A stretch of DNA of 64,000 nt from Petrosia ficiformis (GCA_947044365.1 OX345636.1:50834746-50898745); one strand, 5' to 3'; counted from the first letter of the stretch, positions 1 through 11,469 are shown. A program made the numbers and translations. Notes: generated from the letters alone by a model not told the origin.

Positions 1-70
1 TATCCTTCGTTATTTGCTGGAAGGTAGCAAGGCGAGTGTTTGAATTGAAGTGGGTGGCTATATATCAGTT

Positions 71-180
71 ATAGAATGCTCACGCGGTCTATTTTACTGA
101 AACATAATCCCGCACACTCGGGCGTGCCGCCCTCGTTGCTAGGGATTATATTTCAGTAATAGACCGCGTGCGTATTTTAT
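71..180. repeat. Palindromic MITE-like element
   Basis: The arm at 71-111 is nearly the reverse complement of 142-180; both carry the core ACGCGGTCTATT followed by a run ending in TAATCCC. The GC-rich spacer between them can form the loop. No coding content is seen. It is probably a small inverted-repeat transposon copy. Confidence 0.7.
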
Positions 181-185
181 AACTA

Positions 186-780
186 TAACATATATAGTAT
201 GATGGTGACATCATCCCTTTGATGTGGTGAGTCCTATATATTATATATAGACCTTCCATTTGCACACTATGCAGGAGATGTCACCATCATACAATGTATT
301 GTATATAGTATGGTAATAGGTCCTATATACTGAATATAGGACCCTCGATTTGTGTCCTCGGATGTGATATAGCCCTCGCAAGCTCGGGCTATATCACATC
401 CTTGGACACAAAACTCAGGTCCTATATAGGACATATTAACATACTATATATACATATAGTATGATGGTGACCTCATCCCTATGATGTGGTTAGCTCTATA
501 TAAACCTAAGAGGAGGTCTATATTTTTTAATATAGACCTGTCTGACCACTCTATGTACACTATGCAGGAGATGTCACATCATACAATATATTGTATAATG
601 TATATAGTATGCTAATAGGTCTTATATACTGCATATAGGATCCTCGTTTTGTGTCCGAGGATGTGATATAGCCCTCGCAGGCTTGGGCTATATCACATCC
701 TCAGACACAAAACTCAGGTCCTATATTTTGTATATAGGACCTATTAACATACTATGAAATATACATATATAATGTATATA
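186..780. repeat. Two tandem copies of a nested palindromic element
   Basis: Each copy has an outer inverted pair (ATGGTGACATCATCC against GGAGATGTCACCATCAT) followed by a second palindrome in which GGATGTGATATAGCCCTCGC meets its complement, flanked by AGGTCCTATAT. Copy 1 is about 190-450 and copy 2 about 455-770. Another copy lies at 49985-50240 and a fragment near 63290-63330, so this is a dispersed, probably non-autonomous DNA element family. Confidence 0.75.
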
Positions 781-852
781 TAATATATATATTATATATA
801 TATATATATATATAATATATATATATATAATATATATAATTATTTATATATT
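768..852. repeat. AT-rich simple repeat
   Basis: A run of mostly alternating T and A with few interruptions, directly upstream of the first recognisable exon. No gene content. Confidence 0.85.
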
Positions 853-880
853 TTTGTTATATACACATGATATAATGTAG

Positions 881-1417
881 AGCTATGGAGAACGAATTGC
901 AGCACAGTTGATTGGAGCTATACTAATGATTGGTATCACTGGTGTAATCAGTTTCATAATGTATGGAGTGCTGTTCATAATACCAATCAAAACGTATTTC
1001 ACCTCAGATAATAAGTGTGCGAATGGTTGTAACAAGTTCTTATCACGGTAAGTTATTTAGTATTATAGCTTTGGAGTTATTAATTACTAATTCTTATTTT
1101 CTATAAGGATCTTTCGTATAGTATTTAATCGTGAAACTTTGAATTTTGAAGGTAATCTACTCTTTACTGGACCAGGTGAAATACCACATCCTGATGACAG
1201 GCTGATGAGGGAAATTGCTCGAGTCGATGATGATGATGAATATAGATCAAGTCTCAGTGAAGCATTTAGTCATCATAATAATTATGGGGCAGTAAACAGA
1301 CATTTACCTAGAGAAACTCATAGTAATGTTAGTACAGTTAGTGTGGAAACCCCTCTCAATGCAATATCTGGTGATAGCTGGTCGTATTCAAGATTCAAAA
1401 GTGGAGGACAGAAGTAG
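881..1417 (+). CDS. Membrane protein, last two exons (partial)
   Basis: Two exons are inferred, 881-1047 and 1108-1417, joined by a 60-base GT-AG intron. The frame continues across the junction and gives a 158-aa C-terminal piece; the 5' part is not in the window or not recognisable. The first exon encodes one strongly hydrophobic segment of about 25 residues (around AQLIGAILMIGITGVISF) and then a short region with two cysteines (KCANGC). The second exon is a hydrophilic tail with an acidic run (VDDDDE) and many Ser and Asn residues, which suggests a cytoplasmic tail after a membrane span. I do not recognise the family; the YGERIAAQLIGA start faintly recalls the last helix of ammonium transporters, but this is weak. 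A duplicated fragment at 21239-21372 keeps reading to an acidic tail (TKDDEE), so the stop here may follow a 2-base deletion. Confidence 0.6.
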
Positions 1418-2584
1418 CAACTCAACAAAAGATGATGAAGAACAATAATTACTAGTTATTATGTTTATTTGCTGGAATCATTCTATGAGATATTTAACAA
1501 CTCTACTATGGTTTGTTAATGGAAAGAACTATTGTGTTATAATAAATGCACATAATTATATTACTAAATATTTACAGTCTATCCTACAGGTATATAGATA
1601 GATCTAATTGAATTCATGGGAATAAAAATGTAACTCATTCATGAATAAACATAACTCTGACTACAATGATTGGAAACACTGATATTCTCCCAAGCAATGT
1701 TTTTGTTGTATGATGTGCCTACTTCATAGTATGTTGGGTCTGGCTATGCAACACTGACATAAACACACCCAATATTTGGCAGGGTTATTAATTACTTCCA
1801 GCAAAGTAGTGCGAGGCAGTTCCTGTGCATACGTATTCCTAGTTATAATTATACAGTGAGACTTACAATTAAATTCAAAGCATGTTATTTATTATACAGT
1901 TCAAAGCAGGTTAATTATTATACAGTTCAAAGGAAGGTAGTAAATACAATTTCACTTTATAATAGGGACATTCCTCTTGTACTCTATCCTGAAGTCACGT
2001 TAATATTATAAATAGGGGTCAAAGTACCATCCTGCTTTCATATGTAAAGTCCTATATACAGTACAGTGCTAAGTAACAGAATGGAATCTCAAGCCATTTC
2101 CTTCAGTAGTATAATTATTTTAATTAACTTGATTTATGTGGTATGTCCAGAATAATCATAATGCAAATTATATAATTCATAATAATTATTATGCCATTTT
2201 GAGTTAATTAATTTATTCATCTGTAGATCTGTTATTCAAATTCCTATTACTGTATAGGATTTATACACTCATGAATCATTATATGTAGGGCAGTATTAAA
2301 CTATTGATAATAAAATATGACTATGATTATAATTATGTTCAAGATGCATGTGCTCAATAAATTAGATTTTAGTAGAAATATTATTTATACTGAAATAATA
2401 TTTATTGGCTTCCTAATTTCATCATTCTGCAATAATTACATTTGATCTGTAAAAAAATACAATAAAATATAATTATGTAGCTACAACAGATTATAATTAA
2501 AACTTTTTTTAATCATAACGAATTTATGATTAAATTTTTTACTAATAAGTGTTCAATCATTACAACTATTGCTCCATATATTTT

Positions 2585-2705
2585 ATTTTATTACCCTTGC
2601 TGCGAAGCATAGGTGGAAAGGTATAGTAATCACATTGTGTGTCTGTCTGTGTGTGTGTTTACAAATCTCAGAAAAAACTACAAACATTGGCGGCTCGAAT
2701 GAGCT
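2585..2705 (+). repeat. Dispersed repeat fragment, GCTGCGAAGC type
   Basis: TACCCTTGCTGCGAAGC followed by a GTGTGTCTGTCTG tract. The same unit occurs at 22455-22590 and, on the opposite strand, at the right end of a longer copy near 8940-9045. It reads as the terminal part of a dispersed element, not a gene. Confidence 0.6.
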
Positions 2706-4045
2706 ACTAGTACATAGAACTCGAAGTGCATATACACTCTTAAATTCTTAATATATATTTAGATATTTACTGTAACTGATCTCTCAGTTATAAGTCAATG
2801 TACATACACCACCTTAATACTTATTTAATAATAATACATTTCACACTAAAAAGTATGTATCAAGTATTTATCAGTGCCTTGTAATACCCTATATATAACT
2901 ATAGCTACAACAGAGATTCATCTACATGTGAATTATACAGAATGTAGACAGCAGTCCACACAACTATAAAGTACTGTTTCTCAGTCATAATAATGTGATT
3001 GGATATAACAAAAATGATAATTTCTATTATTTTGGTGAAATTGTAGTTGAAGTAGTGTTCAATTATAAATATATACATATTTTTTTTATGCTATCAATAG
3101 ACCCACCAACACTGATAATATTATCTTTCCATGATTGCTGCATGAGGATTGCTATAATTATATGTTACTTGTTTTGCTTTCTTGTATGCCTTAAAGATGC
3201 TATTATGTATTTCCATTATGATCTCAATTCATTGTCCAGTTACTATTGATTATGTCACTCAACTATATATTTTACTCAATAATTGTTCCACTATTGTTAT
3301 CTCATAGTATAACTTCAAAATTGTCTGACAAATAACCAAAATTATAACACAATTTTGATATGCTTTCATTATTGTATAATATTTTTTTACTACTTACGTG
3401 AACATAAGTATGATTTTAATAATACATAATCCATGAGTTTGATTTCCTTGTAAATTGGGATAATGATATAATTATATATAGTAAGGCTTATATATAATTA
3501 TAATTATTCAAAACAGCTTTATTATTATACGTATACAGTTCAAAGGAAGGTAGTTAATATATGATTAAGGATTTTCCTCTTGTAATCTATCCTGAACTCA
3601 AGTTAATAGGGGTCAAAGTACCATCCTGCTTTCATATGCAAATCATATAGTACACGTACTAGGCCACATAATGTATCTCGAGCTCACTTCAGCATTACCT
3701 TCATTATTATAATTAACTCTGGTATGTCCAGTATAAATATGACACGTAATATTATAATTATAACACTACAATTATTTATAATTTTATGTCCTTTTAAATC
3801 TATTCATCTGTAGATTTGTTATTCAAATTCCAGCATGCAACTGCATAAGATTTATACATTCATTCATTTAAACTACTGAGAGTGAAATATGATGACAATT
3901 ATATCTTCAAGATATATATGCTCAATAAATTACATTTTAGTAGAGATATACTTTATATTGATATGATATTTGATTTCAAGAGCATAATCATTGGAAGTGA
4001 TTATATATATGTATAACTATGTAAGATTGCTGCTATATAGATGTT

Positions 4046-4296
4046 AGCAATGAAGTCCACAGAAAGACAGACACTCTCTTTTCAGGAAACAACATGACCA
4101 CAGTTGGACTCAAACCACCGACCTTTCGATCAGGAGGCTCAAGCTCCAACCTCTAAGCCACGCTGCCCCCTTAAAAAAAAAAGAGTGCCGGGACTATTTG
4201 ATGGGAATGACTAACCACAACTTATATACACACGAGTGTGTATATAAGACCGTAGTCTGCAGATGTGGGGAACCGAAGTTCTGTTATACGCCCCAA
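4046..4296 (-). mobile_element. SINE-like insertion with 12-bp target duplication
   Basis: The insertion is flanked by TATATAGATGTT at 4034-4045 and 4297-4308. The duplicated segment near 24350 has this 12-mer once and no insert, so the boundaries are directly visible. On the minus strand a tRNA-like head at about 4170-4085 shows an A-box-like TGGCTTAGAGGTTGGAGC and a B-box-like GGTTTGAGTCC, followed by a non-tRNA body. A 10-base A run lies at the head boundary. The target duplication suggests LINE-driven retrotransposition. Confidence 0.7.
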
Positions 4297-4665
4297 TATA
4301 TAGATGTTGTTAGTAATAATTTCGTTGCTATATGGTACCATCCGAATGTTGTTGGTGTACTTTTGATACTCCCCCAAAAGTCATCCAATCTATGCATGTG
4401 GTTGATATATAATTCAATCTTGAACTCACAAATTCTAGTTAATTGCTTTATATTATTATTATGTTTGGGAAATTCAGGTATCAGGCAATATTCATAATTT
4501 TAATTTTTTGCTATAATTGACCTTTTAATTAGATTTTAGAACATGCAAATCTACAATTACCTTGAAATATTCCAAGAAAAGGATATGACATTCTTCCCTT
4601 ATTTGTGTCACTTTCCTTTGTGATATAATTGTATGGTAATTTCACCTGTATAATTTCAATTATTA

Positions 4666-4709
4666 CATTGCATCATGTAAGGATAGAGCTTCTATTCAAG
4701 AGTATAAAT
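4666..4709 (+). promoter_or_regulatory. Type B promoter with TATA box
   Basis: TATAAAT at 4703-4709 lies 80 bases before the start codon and is preceded by a partial palindrome (CATCATGTAA) and GCTTCTATTC. The same block stands at the same place before the other three type B genes. Confidence 0.6.
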
Positions 4710-4788
4710 TGCAGACAGTTCTGAACAAATTCAAGCAAACTATATTTCAATTATCTTATAGTTCATTACAGAAAGAAAAAGAACGACA

Positions 4789-5465
4789 ATGTCTACTATC
4801 AACTTTGTTCATTGTCAAGGAACTGGATATTACTTGACCCATTTACCATTTGTTGGATTAACATCACAGGGAAATAGAACTAGTGGATGTAAGAATTGTT
4901 AATTAATTGTTTGTGATTAATAATAATTATTGAATTTAATATTATAAACAATATATTGTTATCATTTTTATTTTTGTCCATTCAGATAATCTTGAAATTA
5001 TCGATAACAGTAATGGAACACATGTAATGCGCAAAATATATGGAGCCTATGAAGAATTAGGTACAATGGAGGTCAACAATACTATTGTACACACACTGGT
5101 AAGGGAATTAATCCTATTTTCGTTGTGTGCTATAGCTAATCATAATTACAGCATTCTGAACTTAAATGTGCTTTTGAAATCAATTGCAGGAATCACAAGG
5201 AAATGGAGCATCATTTCATAGAGAGACAACTACCTCAAGCTCCCAACACAATGTCCTCCTCGCCACTATTCATGATGGAGATAAATATTATATTCTGGCA
5301 TCTGCTGATCAAAGTGTATCATTTGTGGACGAGGCATACAAGACAGCAAAAGAACAAAATCAACAAAGCAATCCTCAAGCATGGAAAGAGCTACTCTTCA
5401 ATATTATTAGTGTCGATGAGAGTACTGTTAATACTCCGGATCCATTCCTGCTATCCAATGCATAA
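4789..5465 (+). CDS. Tandem family protein, type B, copy 1 (162 aa)
   Basis: Three exons, 4789-4888, 4986-5098 and 5190-5465, with GT-AG introns of 97 and 91 bases and matching phases. The start ATG follows a TATA box and a 5' leader without a better start. Exon 1 encodes a conserved segment (VHCQGTGYYLTHLPFVGLTS). Exon 2 holds NLEIIDNSNGTH and YEELG. Exon 3 holds VLLATIHDGDKYYILAS, SVSFVDEA and KELLFNIISVD. There is no signal peptide or membrane span, so the product should be cytosolic or exported without a leader. Only this copy has a 2-residue insertion near the C-terminus (TPDPF). The family is not known to me. The alternation of short hydrophobic strands (YYILAS, VSFV, LLFNI) would suit an all-beta fold such as a beta-trefoil; that is inference only. 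Confidence 0.85.
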
Positions 5466-5639
5466 ATGCTGCATCACCAGTACCAGCAGTTTTATCAAAG
5501 CTAAAGAAACAATGATCACTTATATACAAGAAATATTTATTATAATTATATTTTGATATTTTAATTTTAGAGTGATGAAAGTATTATAATTATGCTGCAA
5601 GTCATGCTGACACAATGATCTTGAGTTGTTTAATCGATT

Positions 5640-6360
5640 CTTCTTCAAATTAAGTAAGCAACTCCTTCAGAGTATTTATTGACCTGCATGACATAGGATG
5701 TTTGCACACTCTACAAGTGTATTCCTTCACCCCTTCACCAAAGACTCTGTTTCTACTTCAATTTCTACGAAGGCTGTGGAAATTGTTGGAGTAATCATTA
5801 GAATTCACTCCTCTGAATTTTGTAGTACAATATATAGTAGTGATACAAGACATCACGGATCTAACGTTTGGCTGCCTACTTGTGTCCTCTTGTCCCCTAA
5901 ATATACAAGGACAATTAGAAGGGACTGCATGGTGGAGAGGATGTTTTTGTATGTTTCACACAAGTGGAATGCAAATGGTTTCAACCACTCTGCTTTTCAC
6001 TGTTGAAGTAGCTGGTGAACCACTGGACAGGTAATTCAAGAGGATTAATGAATTATAGTAAGTTTTCACTATGGTGTACTTATCACACAAGTAGTCATGA
6101 TCTTCGTGATATCTCAGTTGCTTGGTCATTTGTGGTTCAAACATTAGTGGTCTCTTGTCGTAGTCATTGACAAGCTAAAAGACTGTTGTAAAACTTTGTC
6201 ATTTCTTTGCCTGCAGAGAGTCATTTAAGTTGAAACAAGGCTGTAACTATTTTTGTTGGTTCAGTAATCTACTCTTTGTAGGACCAGAGCAAATACCACA
6301 CAGGCTAGGGAATTTATTAGGTCAATCATGATGATGGTGAATGTAGATGTAATCTTATCA
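5640..6360 (+). pseudogene. Decayed exons of a membrane/receptor-like gene
   Basis: An open stretch ending at a GT splice donor near 6031 encodes ITDLTFGCLLVSSC and, further on, GMQMVSTTLLFTVEVAGEP, which looks like an extracellular-type exon. About 230 bases on, 6265-6330 resembles the last exon of the gene at 881-1417 (AATCTACTCTTT then GGACCAG and AAATACCACA) but with disrupted frame. The copy at 25870-26680 has an in-frame TAG in the same exon and a third relic lies at 30370-30660. I read these as remains of neighbours of the first gene that were carried along with type B genes. The ancestral function is unknown. Confidence 0.5.
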
Positions 6361-6949
6361 TCATTATAACTAATCATGTAAAAGTGTAGCTATAGAGAAA
6401 CAAATAGTACAGTAAAATTATATAATTTAATAGGTCAGTCATACAGTTGTTATGACTGCATGATAAAATATATGTATCAATTATCATGTCTAATATCTCA
6501 TATTAAATGCACCAGAAAAGTTTGGAAACCTACCAATGATAGTTAAAATATTTATTCTACTTCTTTGTAGACAGTATATATATATAAGCCAATTGAAACT
6601 GCTGGAGTATAATTGGTACAAGTACATATTATGTCACAATGCAGTCATAACAGCCTGCATGACCAATTAGTTACTATTCCTGCAACTGTACTTAGTTATT
6701 TTAACAATTCTATTTTTATAGTGAATCTATATACTAGATATTATGTTTACGTACAGTAATTATTCTTGATGATACTAAGCAAACACTCATGCAAAATACT
6801 TGCAATGCCAAGGGAACTCTATATTTCTGAGCAATTCTATACATGCAGCTAGTACTTGAGTGCATACAATATATAATCAATTGGGAGATAAAAATATCTT
6901 CCCATCTCAAGATCAATTAATAAATTTGTATCAACTTTCATAAGGTATA

Positions 6950-7210
6950 GTATACAAGACAGCAAAAGAAGTATGTTGTGCAACACATCATACAAGCATG
7001 GAATGATAATACTATCAGTGTTCATGTGAACAGTATTGTTATTCCAAGACCTAGAAAGCATCAAAATCTTTAAATGCTAATTCAACTACATTGTTTATCA
7101 AAATTATTTTGGATGTAAATTCCTCCGCCATTGTGAGTACAAGAGTATTGTTGACTTCCTTTATATGCGAAAGATTTCTTCATAGATTTGTGTAATATAT
7201 TATGTGACTG
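6950..7210. pseudogene. Two decayed family exons in opposite orientation
   Basis: 6950-7043 resembles the last family exon on the + strand (ATACAAGACAGCAAAAGAA, then ACAAGCATGGAA, then a degraded ATTATTAGTGT block) with internal deletions. 7085-7205 resembles the second exon on the - strand (reverse of GTCAACAATACTCTTGTAC and of CTATGAAGAA). Neither is open. The same pair sits at 27302-27560 in the duplicated segment. Confidence 0.6.
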
Positions 7211-7720
7211 CTACATGTTATCTATAAGTTCAAGCTATTACTAATGAATGAACACAATTATACTTTGATTATTGTATAATACTATTTTTTTATTACTAAA
7301 CACAACAATTAATTTATTACCATTATATATGCACTAAAATTTTCAATAATAATTGCATTCATTATTTTGATTTCCTTGTGATTTTAATCCAACACAGGTA
7401 AAGTGGGACAATATAGGCCTATAATTACGGTTATTATTATGTACAGTTCAAAGAAAATAATAATATATTTTAAATTCATTAAGGACACTCTTCTTTTAAG
7501 TTCTAGATCAATATTACAGGGTTTGAATGTACTATCCTGCTTTCATATGCAAAGTCATACAGTAGAGTGTTAAGTCACAGGATGGAATCTCCCTTTTGAA
7601 TTTCCTATTTCAATTATAAGTATTTTAATATTTAAATTAGGTTTTATACATAATTAGACATACAAATTATATATAATTATATTTTACATATAATTATATA
7701 TAATATATTATATATGGATA

Positions 7721-7816
7721 GGTTATATCACAGCACGAGTGATATATCATAACCGAGCGCGAGGGCGGAGCCCGAGGGCGAGGTTTTGATATAGCACGAG
7801 TGGCTGTGATATAACC
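7721..7816. repeat. Palindrome with GC-rich loop
   Basis: GGTTATATCACAGC at 7721-7734 is the exact reverse complement of 7803-7816. The loop contains GAGGGCGGAGCCCGAGGGCGAG, much richer in GC than its surroundings, and GCACGAGTG occurs twice. It resembles a small inverted-repeat element. 7830-8100 adds short direct repeats (TGCTATATCTGACCACAG, CAGTTATAGTCTTGGTAT) and no gene. Confidence 0.6.
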
Positions 7817-8239
7817 AATATATATCACGAAAGACAAAACCTTTGTTGATGTCTGATGCTTCTCCTACCTTTTTGTCTGCACTTTGGAGAAGGTAAGCGT
7901 TGTTTTCTTGTAGTCTGTTTTAACGGCAGGTGCTATATCTGACCACAGTGCTATATCTGCTAACCGCAGTGCTATATCTGACCACAGGGTGCTATATCTT
8001 ATATATATCCCTGTGGTTTACTTTGATGTTTCGCCGTATCGGGATATATATACAGTTATAGTCTTGGTATATTTACAGTTATAGTCTTGGTATCCTTTGC
8101 ATATATTATATATATTATAATAATTACATGGTTAAATAATTAGCGTGCGATATATACTGGGGCGGGTGCCGAGACTAGTCGTCTTGTCTATGTTTGCTGA
8201 TGATTACCGGATATTGTTACGTATTATACACAAACGTAA

Positions 8240-9060
8240 TGCAGACGTGATAATCAATGAATATGATTTAAATGGGTAGTACTAAAACGAGCGCCGTCGG
8301 GACGGGACCCTCGCCTAGGCAAAGTAATACAAAGCACTACAATTTTTTTCAAAATATTATAAAGTTTGTGTATGAAACAAACAATACGTTTGTTACATGG
8401 AATACACATAAATTTGAAGAACATTAAAACTGTTATAACTATATCCTAAAAGACAAAAAAAGAATATCAATGAAAGAAATGTATACAATTTGCTACATAT
8501 CTTACATGTTTTCCTTCGAAAAACAATGAAGAAATCCTCAAGTCTACCTCTAAAGTCTCCAACGTGTGAAAACGTATTGAATGACCTCTATCACGTGTTT
8601 AGTACATGACGCTTTGCAAGAATGCATGTGCACATACCTGTAGGTGGAGCTAGGTAGCTTTCTATCTTGCATCAATGGTGGTGTAGCAGCAACAATTACC
8701 TCGATTGTTTTTGGTTTGAAGTGTTTCTTGGCTAGCGACAGCCATGAAACAGAATCACTTGTGTTTGTGTGTCCATATTTACTCTCGTTATTGCCATCGT
8801 TTCATCTTAAAGTCGTGAAACGATAACAGTGAGTTATAAAAATTGTCATAACTTTAGAACCAAAAGGTTTTAGATTTCCTACGTTATTTTTTTTTCCTTG
8901 TATAATTTGGAGTCTGCAAGTACACTGTTTCAAATGTCAATGTTGTTATTTTTCCAGAAAAACTGCTAACAGACAGACAGACATACACACACACAGACAA
9001 AACGATGACCATACCCTTCCGCCTACGCTACGCAGCGAGGGTAATGAGGAATGAGAAATG
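8240..9060. mobile_element. Inserted dispersed element ending in ACGCAGCGAGGG
   Basis: This stretch is missing from the related segment at 36120-36180, where sequence similar to 8200 runs into sequence similar to 9085. Its right end carries the CACACACAGACAAAACGATG and ACGCAGCGAGGGTAATG block found as fragments at 2585 and 22455. The exact edges are not clear and there is no clear coding region. It may be a non-autonomous transposon. Confidence 0.45.
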
Positions 9061-9179
9061 GAGAAATCAGAAATAGGAAACTGAGAAACACGAAGTATAG
9101 GAGGGGCTACACTCTCCAGACTATACTAGCTATATATCTGTATGTTGTACAGTATTATGTATAACAATAAAAATATAAA

Positions 9180-9320
9180 GTATCCCTATGACCTGCAGCT
9201 TTGTGGTGCCAGCATTCAGTAATCATGGTTGTCTTTATCATTGCATGCCTGAAACACAACAACTACTACTATGTGCAACGCATACTCGCTTAAGTGGCCA
9301 CAAGCATAAAGTAGAATAAA
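9180..9320. repeat. Deleted copy of the ATCCCTATGA MITE family
   Basis: TATCCCTATGACCTGCAGC, then CAGTAATCATGGTTG, GCATGCCTGAAACACAACA and CGCATACTCG follow the order of the full elements at 54270, 55502 and 60906, but the middle is lost. The same deleted form lies at 36230-36370 within the duplicated segment. Confidence 0.6.
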
Positions 9321-9614
9321 CTTTAGTTATATCCCTGTGGTTTGTTTAATGAATTTTAAGCCACAATGCCTCCTCTCATCAAACGGTTATGGTTATGACC
9401 CCAAACAGTGATCAAATAACACAAATTATTTATGCTTAGGATATTCATGATTCAGTTTTAAACATTTTGCCCTTGGGTGCTATGTGCCCTTGGCCTCATA
9501 CTTGAGATAACTACATAATTTTACTTTTAGTGTATTATGAATTAATTCCATCACTTTAATTTGAAATTAATGAAAGAGGGCATTCTAATATGAGATTACT
9601 TCCTGCATGAGTAA

Positions 9615-9730
9615 GACTGCACAGGATATACATGATTCACCTTTAAACTTTGTCTGCATGGTGGATGGTTCTTAAACCATCCACCAGACAAAGTTTAAAG
9701 GTGAATCATGTATATCCTGTGCATGCAGTC
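9615..9730. repeat. Near-perfect promoter hairpin upstream of gene A1
   Basis: The left arm runs from GACTGCACAGGATATACATG to GGTGGATGGTT and the right arm returns as AACCATCCACC and so on to the reverse complement, ending GCAGTC. Arms are about 50 bases and the loop is only a few bases. It lies 47 bases before the TATA box. The same hairpin precedes A2; A3 has only one arm. Confidence 0.85.
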
Positions 9731-9757
9731 TTCAGTTAATTTCCTGCATTGCTAGAA

Positions 9758-9784
9758 TAGGGCTTCTGTTCAGTAGTATAAATA
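9758..9784 (+). promoter_or_regulatory. Type A promoter TATA box
   Basis: TATAAATA at 9777-9784, preceded by AGGGCTTCTGTTCAGTAG, 92 bases before the start codon. The block is shared with A2 and A3, and its core GCTTCTRTTCA is shared with the type B promoters. Confidence 0.6.
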
Positions 9785-9875
9785 TGACAGACAAATCTAA
9801 ACTCGATTCATAAACTCAAGTACTACATTTTGTATTAACTATATAGATACTAAATCAAGGCAAGTATAATATACT

Positions 9876-10448
9876 ATGTCAGAAAGGATGACTTCTACAA
9901 AGTTTGGTAGGTTTATAAAGAATATTTCTTTTAATACTTTATTTACTAGCTGTCCTTTCCTATCGAGGTGATAAATCAATTGACATTATTCCTGATGGTT
10001 CCAAACTAACTGTAGCACCTGAGTTTGTGAACTTTGTTCATTGTCAAGGAACAGGATATTATTTGACCTACTTACCATTTGTAGGATTAACATCACAAGG
10101 GAGTAAAACTAGTGGATGTAAGCTATAGCTATGCATATATGATAATATTATAAATATATATATAATATGATGTGCTCTAGATGTATTATACAGTTTTGTG
10201 ATAATTATTATTCTTTACAGATAATCTGGAAGTTATTGATCACAGCAATGGCACTGGCACTCATTTATTACGCAGAGTATTTTTACCCTATGAAGAATTG
10301 TTTGCAATAGAAACGAACAATACAATCAATGTGTCATTGGTAAGGGATTTATATATAATTATGTATTACAGTCACATCATTATATATTCATAATTATATA
10401 TGCAGATACGCATATATAATTTTATATGTTTATATATATATATATATA

Positions 10449-10502
<54 letters not shown>

Positions 10503-10927
10503 TATGTATAATATAATATATAGTTGTCTAAACATCATAGTATGTTAATGTTAATGTTAATTAGATTAATATTATAAAAATTTATAATTGCATTCTTTGA
10601 AATCAATTACAGGAATCACAAGGAAATGGAGTATCATTTCATAGAGAGACAACTACCTCAAGCTCCCAACACAATGTCCTCCTCGCCACAATCCATAATG
10701 GAGATAAATATTATCTTTTGGCATCTTCTAATCAAACTGTATCATTTGTTGATGAGGCAGACAAGACAGCAAAAGAACAAAATCAACAAAGTAATCCTCA
10801 AGCATGGAAAGAGCTACTCTTTAACATTATTAGTGTTGATAAGAGTACTGTAAATACTCCATTCCTACTATCAAGTGCATCAAATGCTGTTAAAGCTACT
10901 TCACCTATAGCTTTGTCAAAATTGTAG
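9876..10927 (+). CDS. Tandem family protein, type A, copy 1 (204 aa)
   Basis: Four exons, 9876-9906, 9968-10117, 10221-10339 and 10613-10927. The first intron is only 61 bases; reading through it gives a stop, so splicing is required. Compared with type B the protein has an extra N-terminal exon and the segment GDKSIDIIPDG, and a longer C-terminus ending SPIALSKL. Shared blocks are FVHCQGTGYYLTYLPF, SNGTGTH, YEELF, LLATIHNGDKYYLLAS, SVDKS. It has no signal peptide or membrane span. The start chosen is the first of two in-frame ATGs (MSERM). The third intron carries a long AT run (10430-10497). Function unknown; this is the same family as the type B genes. Confidence 0.85.
10430..10497. repeat. 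AT microsatellite in an intron
   Basis: An almost pure run of TA repeats in the third intron of the type A gene. The equivalent introns of A2 and A3 are AT-rich but much less regular. Confidence 0.9.
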
Positions 10928-11460
10928 ACATAATTATTGTGAGAATGTTGCACTTAATTGCAAAACTATATGTATATAATTATATTGATAGAATCGTTAC
11001 ACGTATCTAATTAGCAAGTTATTCTATTTATTATAATATTCCTCTATTTCTGCTATATTTTTTTTTGCTATTTAATTAATTATTTTATGATGGGTGTAGT
11101 CAATTATATTAATTGCTTTTGGCTATAAAATAATGACACTAAATGTGGGCGTTGCCACTGACATTTGCACTTTAATATGTTAAAACACTCGCCCTGCTAA
11201 TTTCCTTAGCTTTCTAAGCATGGTTTTTGCATCTATGGCTTTCTTTGAAGGTCTTCTGTAGAACTAAAAGGCATTTTTATTTAAAATGTGGAAGTTATAC
11301 AAGCGATAAATTTTCAAAGCCTTGCTGTCTTCCTGCCACGTACATTTTACATACATTTTATATAGATGGTTTTACTTAGTGAAAGCAAGAATTCTGAGCT
11401 TTACAAATGTGAGAGTTACATTTCAGTAATAATTATTAGTACCCTCTGCCAACACATTTA
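10928..11460 (+). other. 3' flank shared by type A genes
   Basis: This stretch resembles 20369-20830, 37940-38280 and, for its start, 40848-41000: AATTATTGTGAGAATGTT after the stop, then TATCTAATTAGCAA and CTATTTCTGCTATATTT. It contains GGCTATAAAATAATGAC but no gene of its own. Confidence 0.7.
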
Positions 11461-11469
11461 TTTAGTCAT

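Larger units (their letters stand above)
1316..7690 (+). repeat. Segmental duplication, copy 1
   Basis: From the 3' part of the membrane-protein exon to the AT-rich stretch before 7700, this segment matches 21237-28050 in order and orientation. Landmarks are the exon tail, the stretch around the repeat fragment at 2585, a type B gene, the decayed exons after it and the inverted relics near 7 kb. The copies differ by small indels and by the insertion at 4046-4296. The stretch 1418-4033 has no gene that I can support. Confidence 0.9.

Noticed and set aside
881..1047. Ammonium transporter identity for the first exon
   Set aside because: Only a short YGERIAAQLIGA-like resemblance; the tail does not fit that family, so no name was given.
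5203..5556. Second long ORF (94-169 aa) overlapping the last exon in every family copy
   Set aside because: It is the +1 frame of a strongly conserved exon, with no splice or start context of its own; it stays open because the copies are nearly identical.
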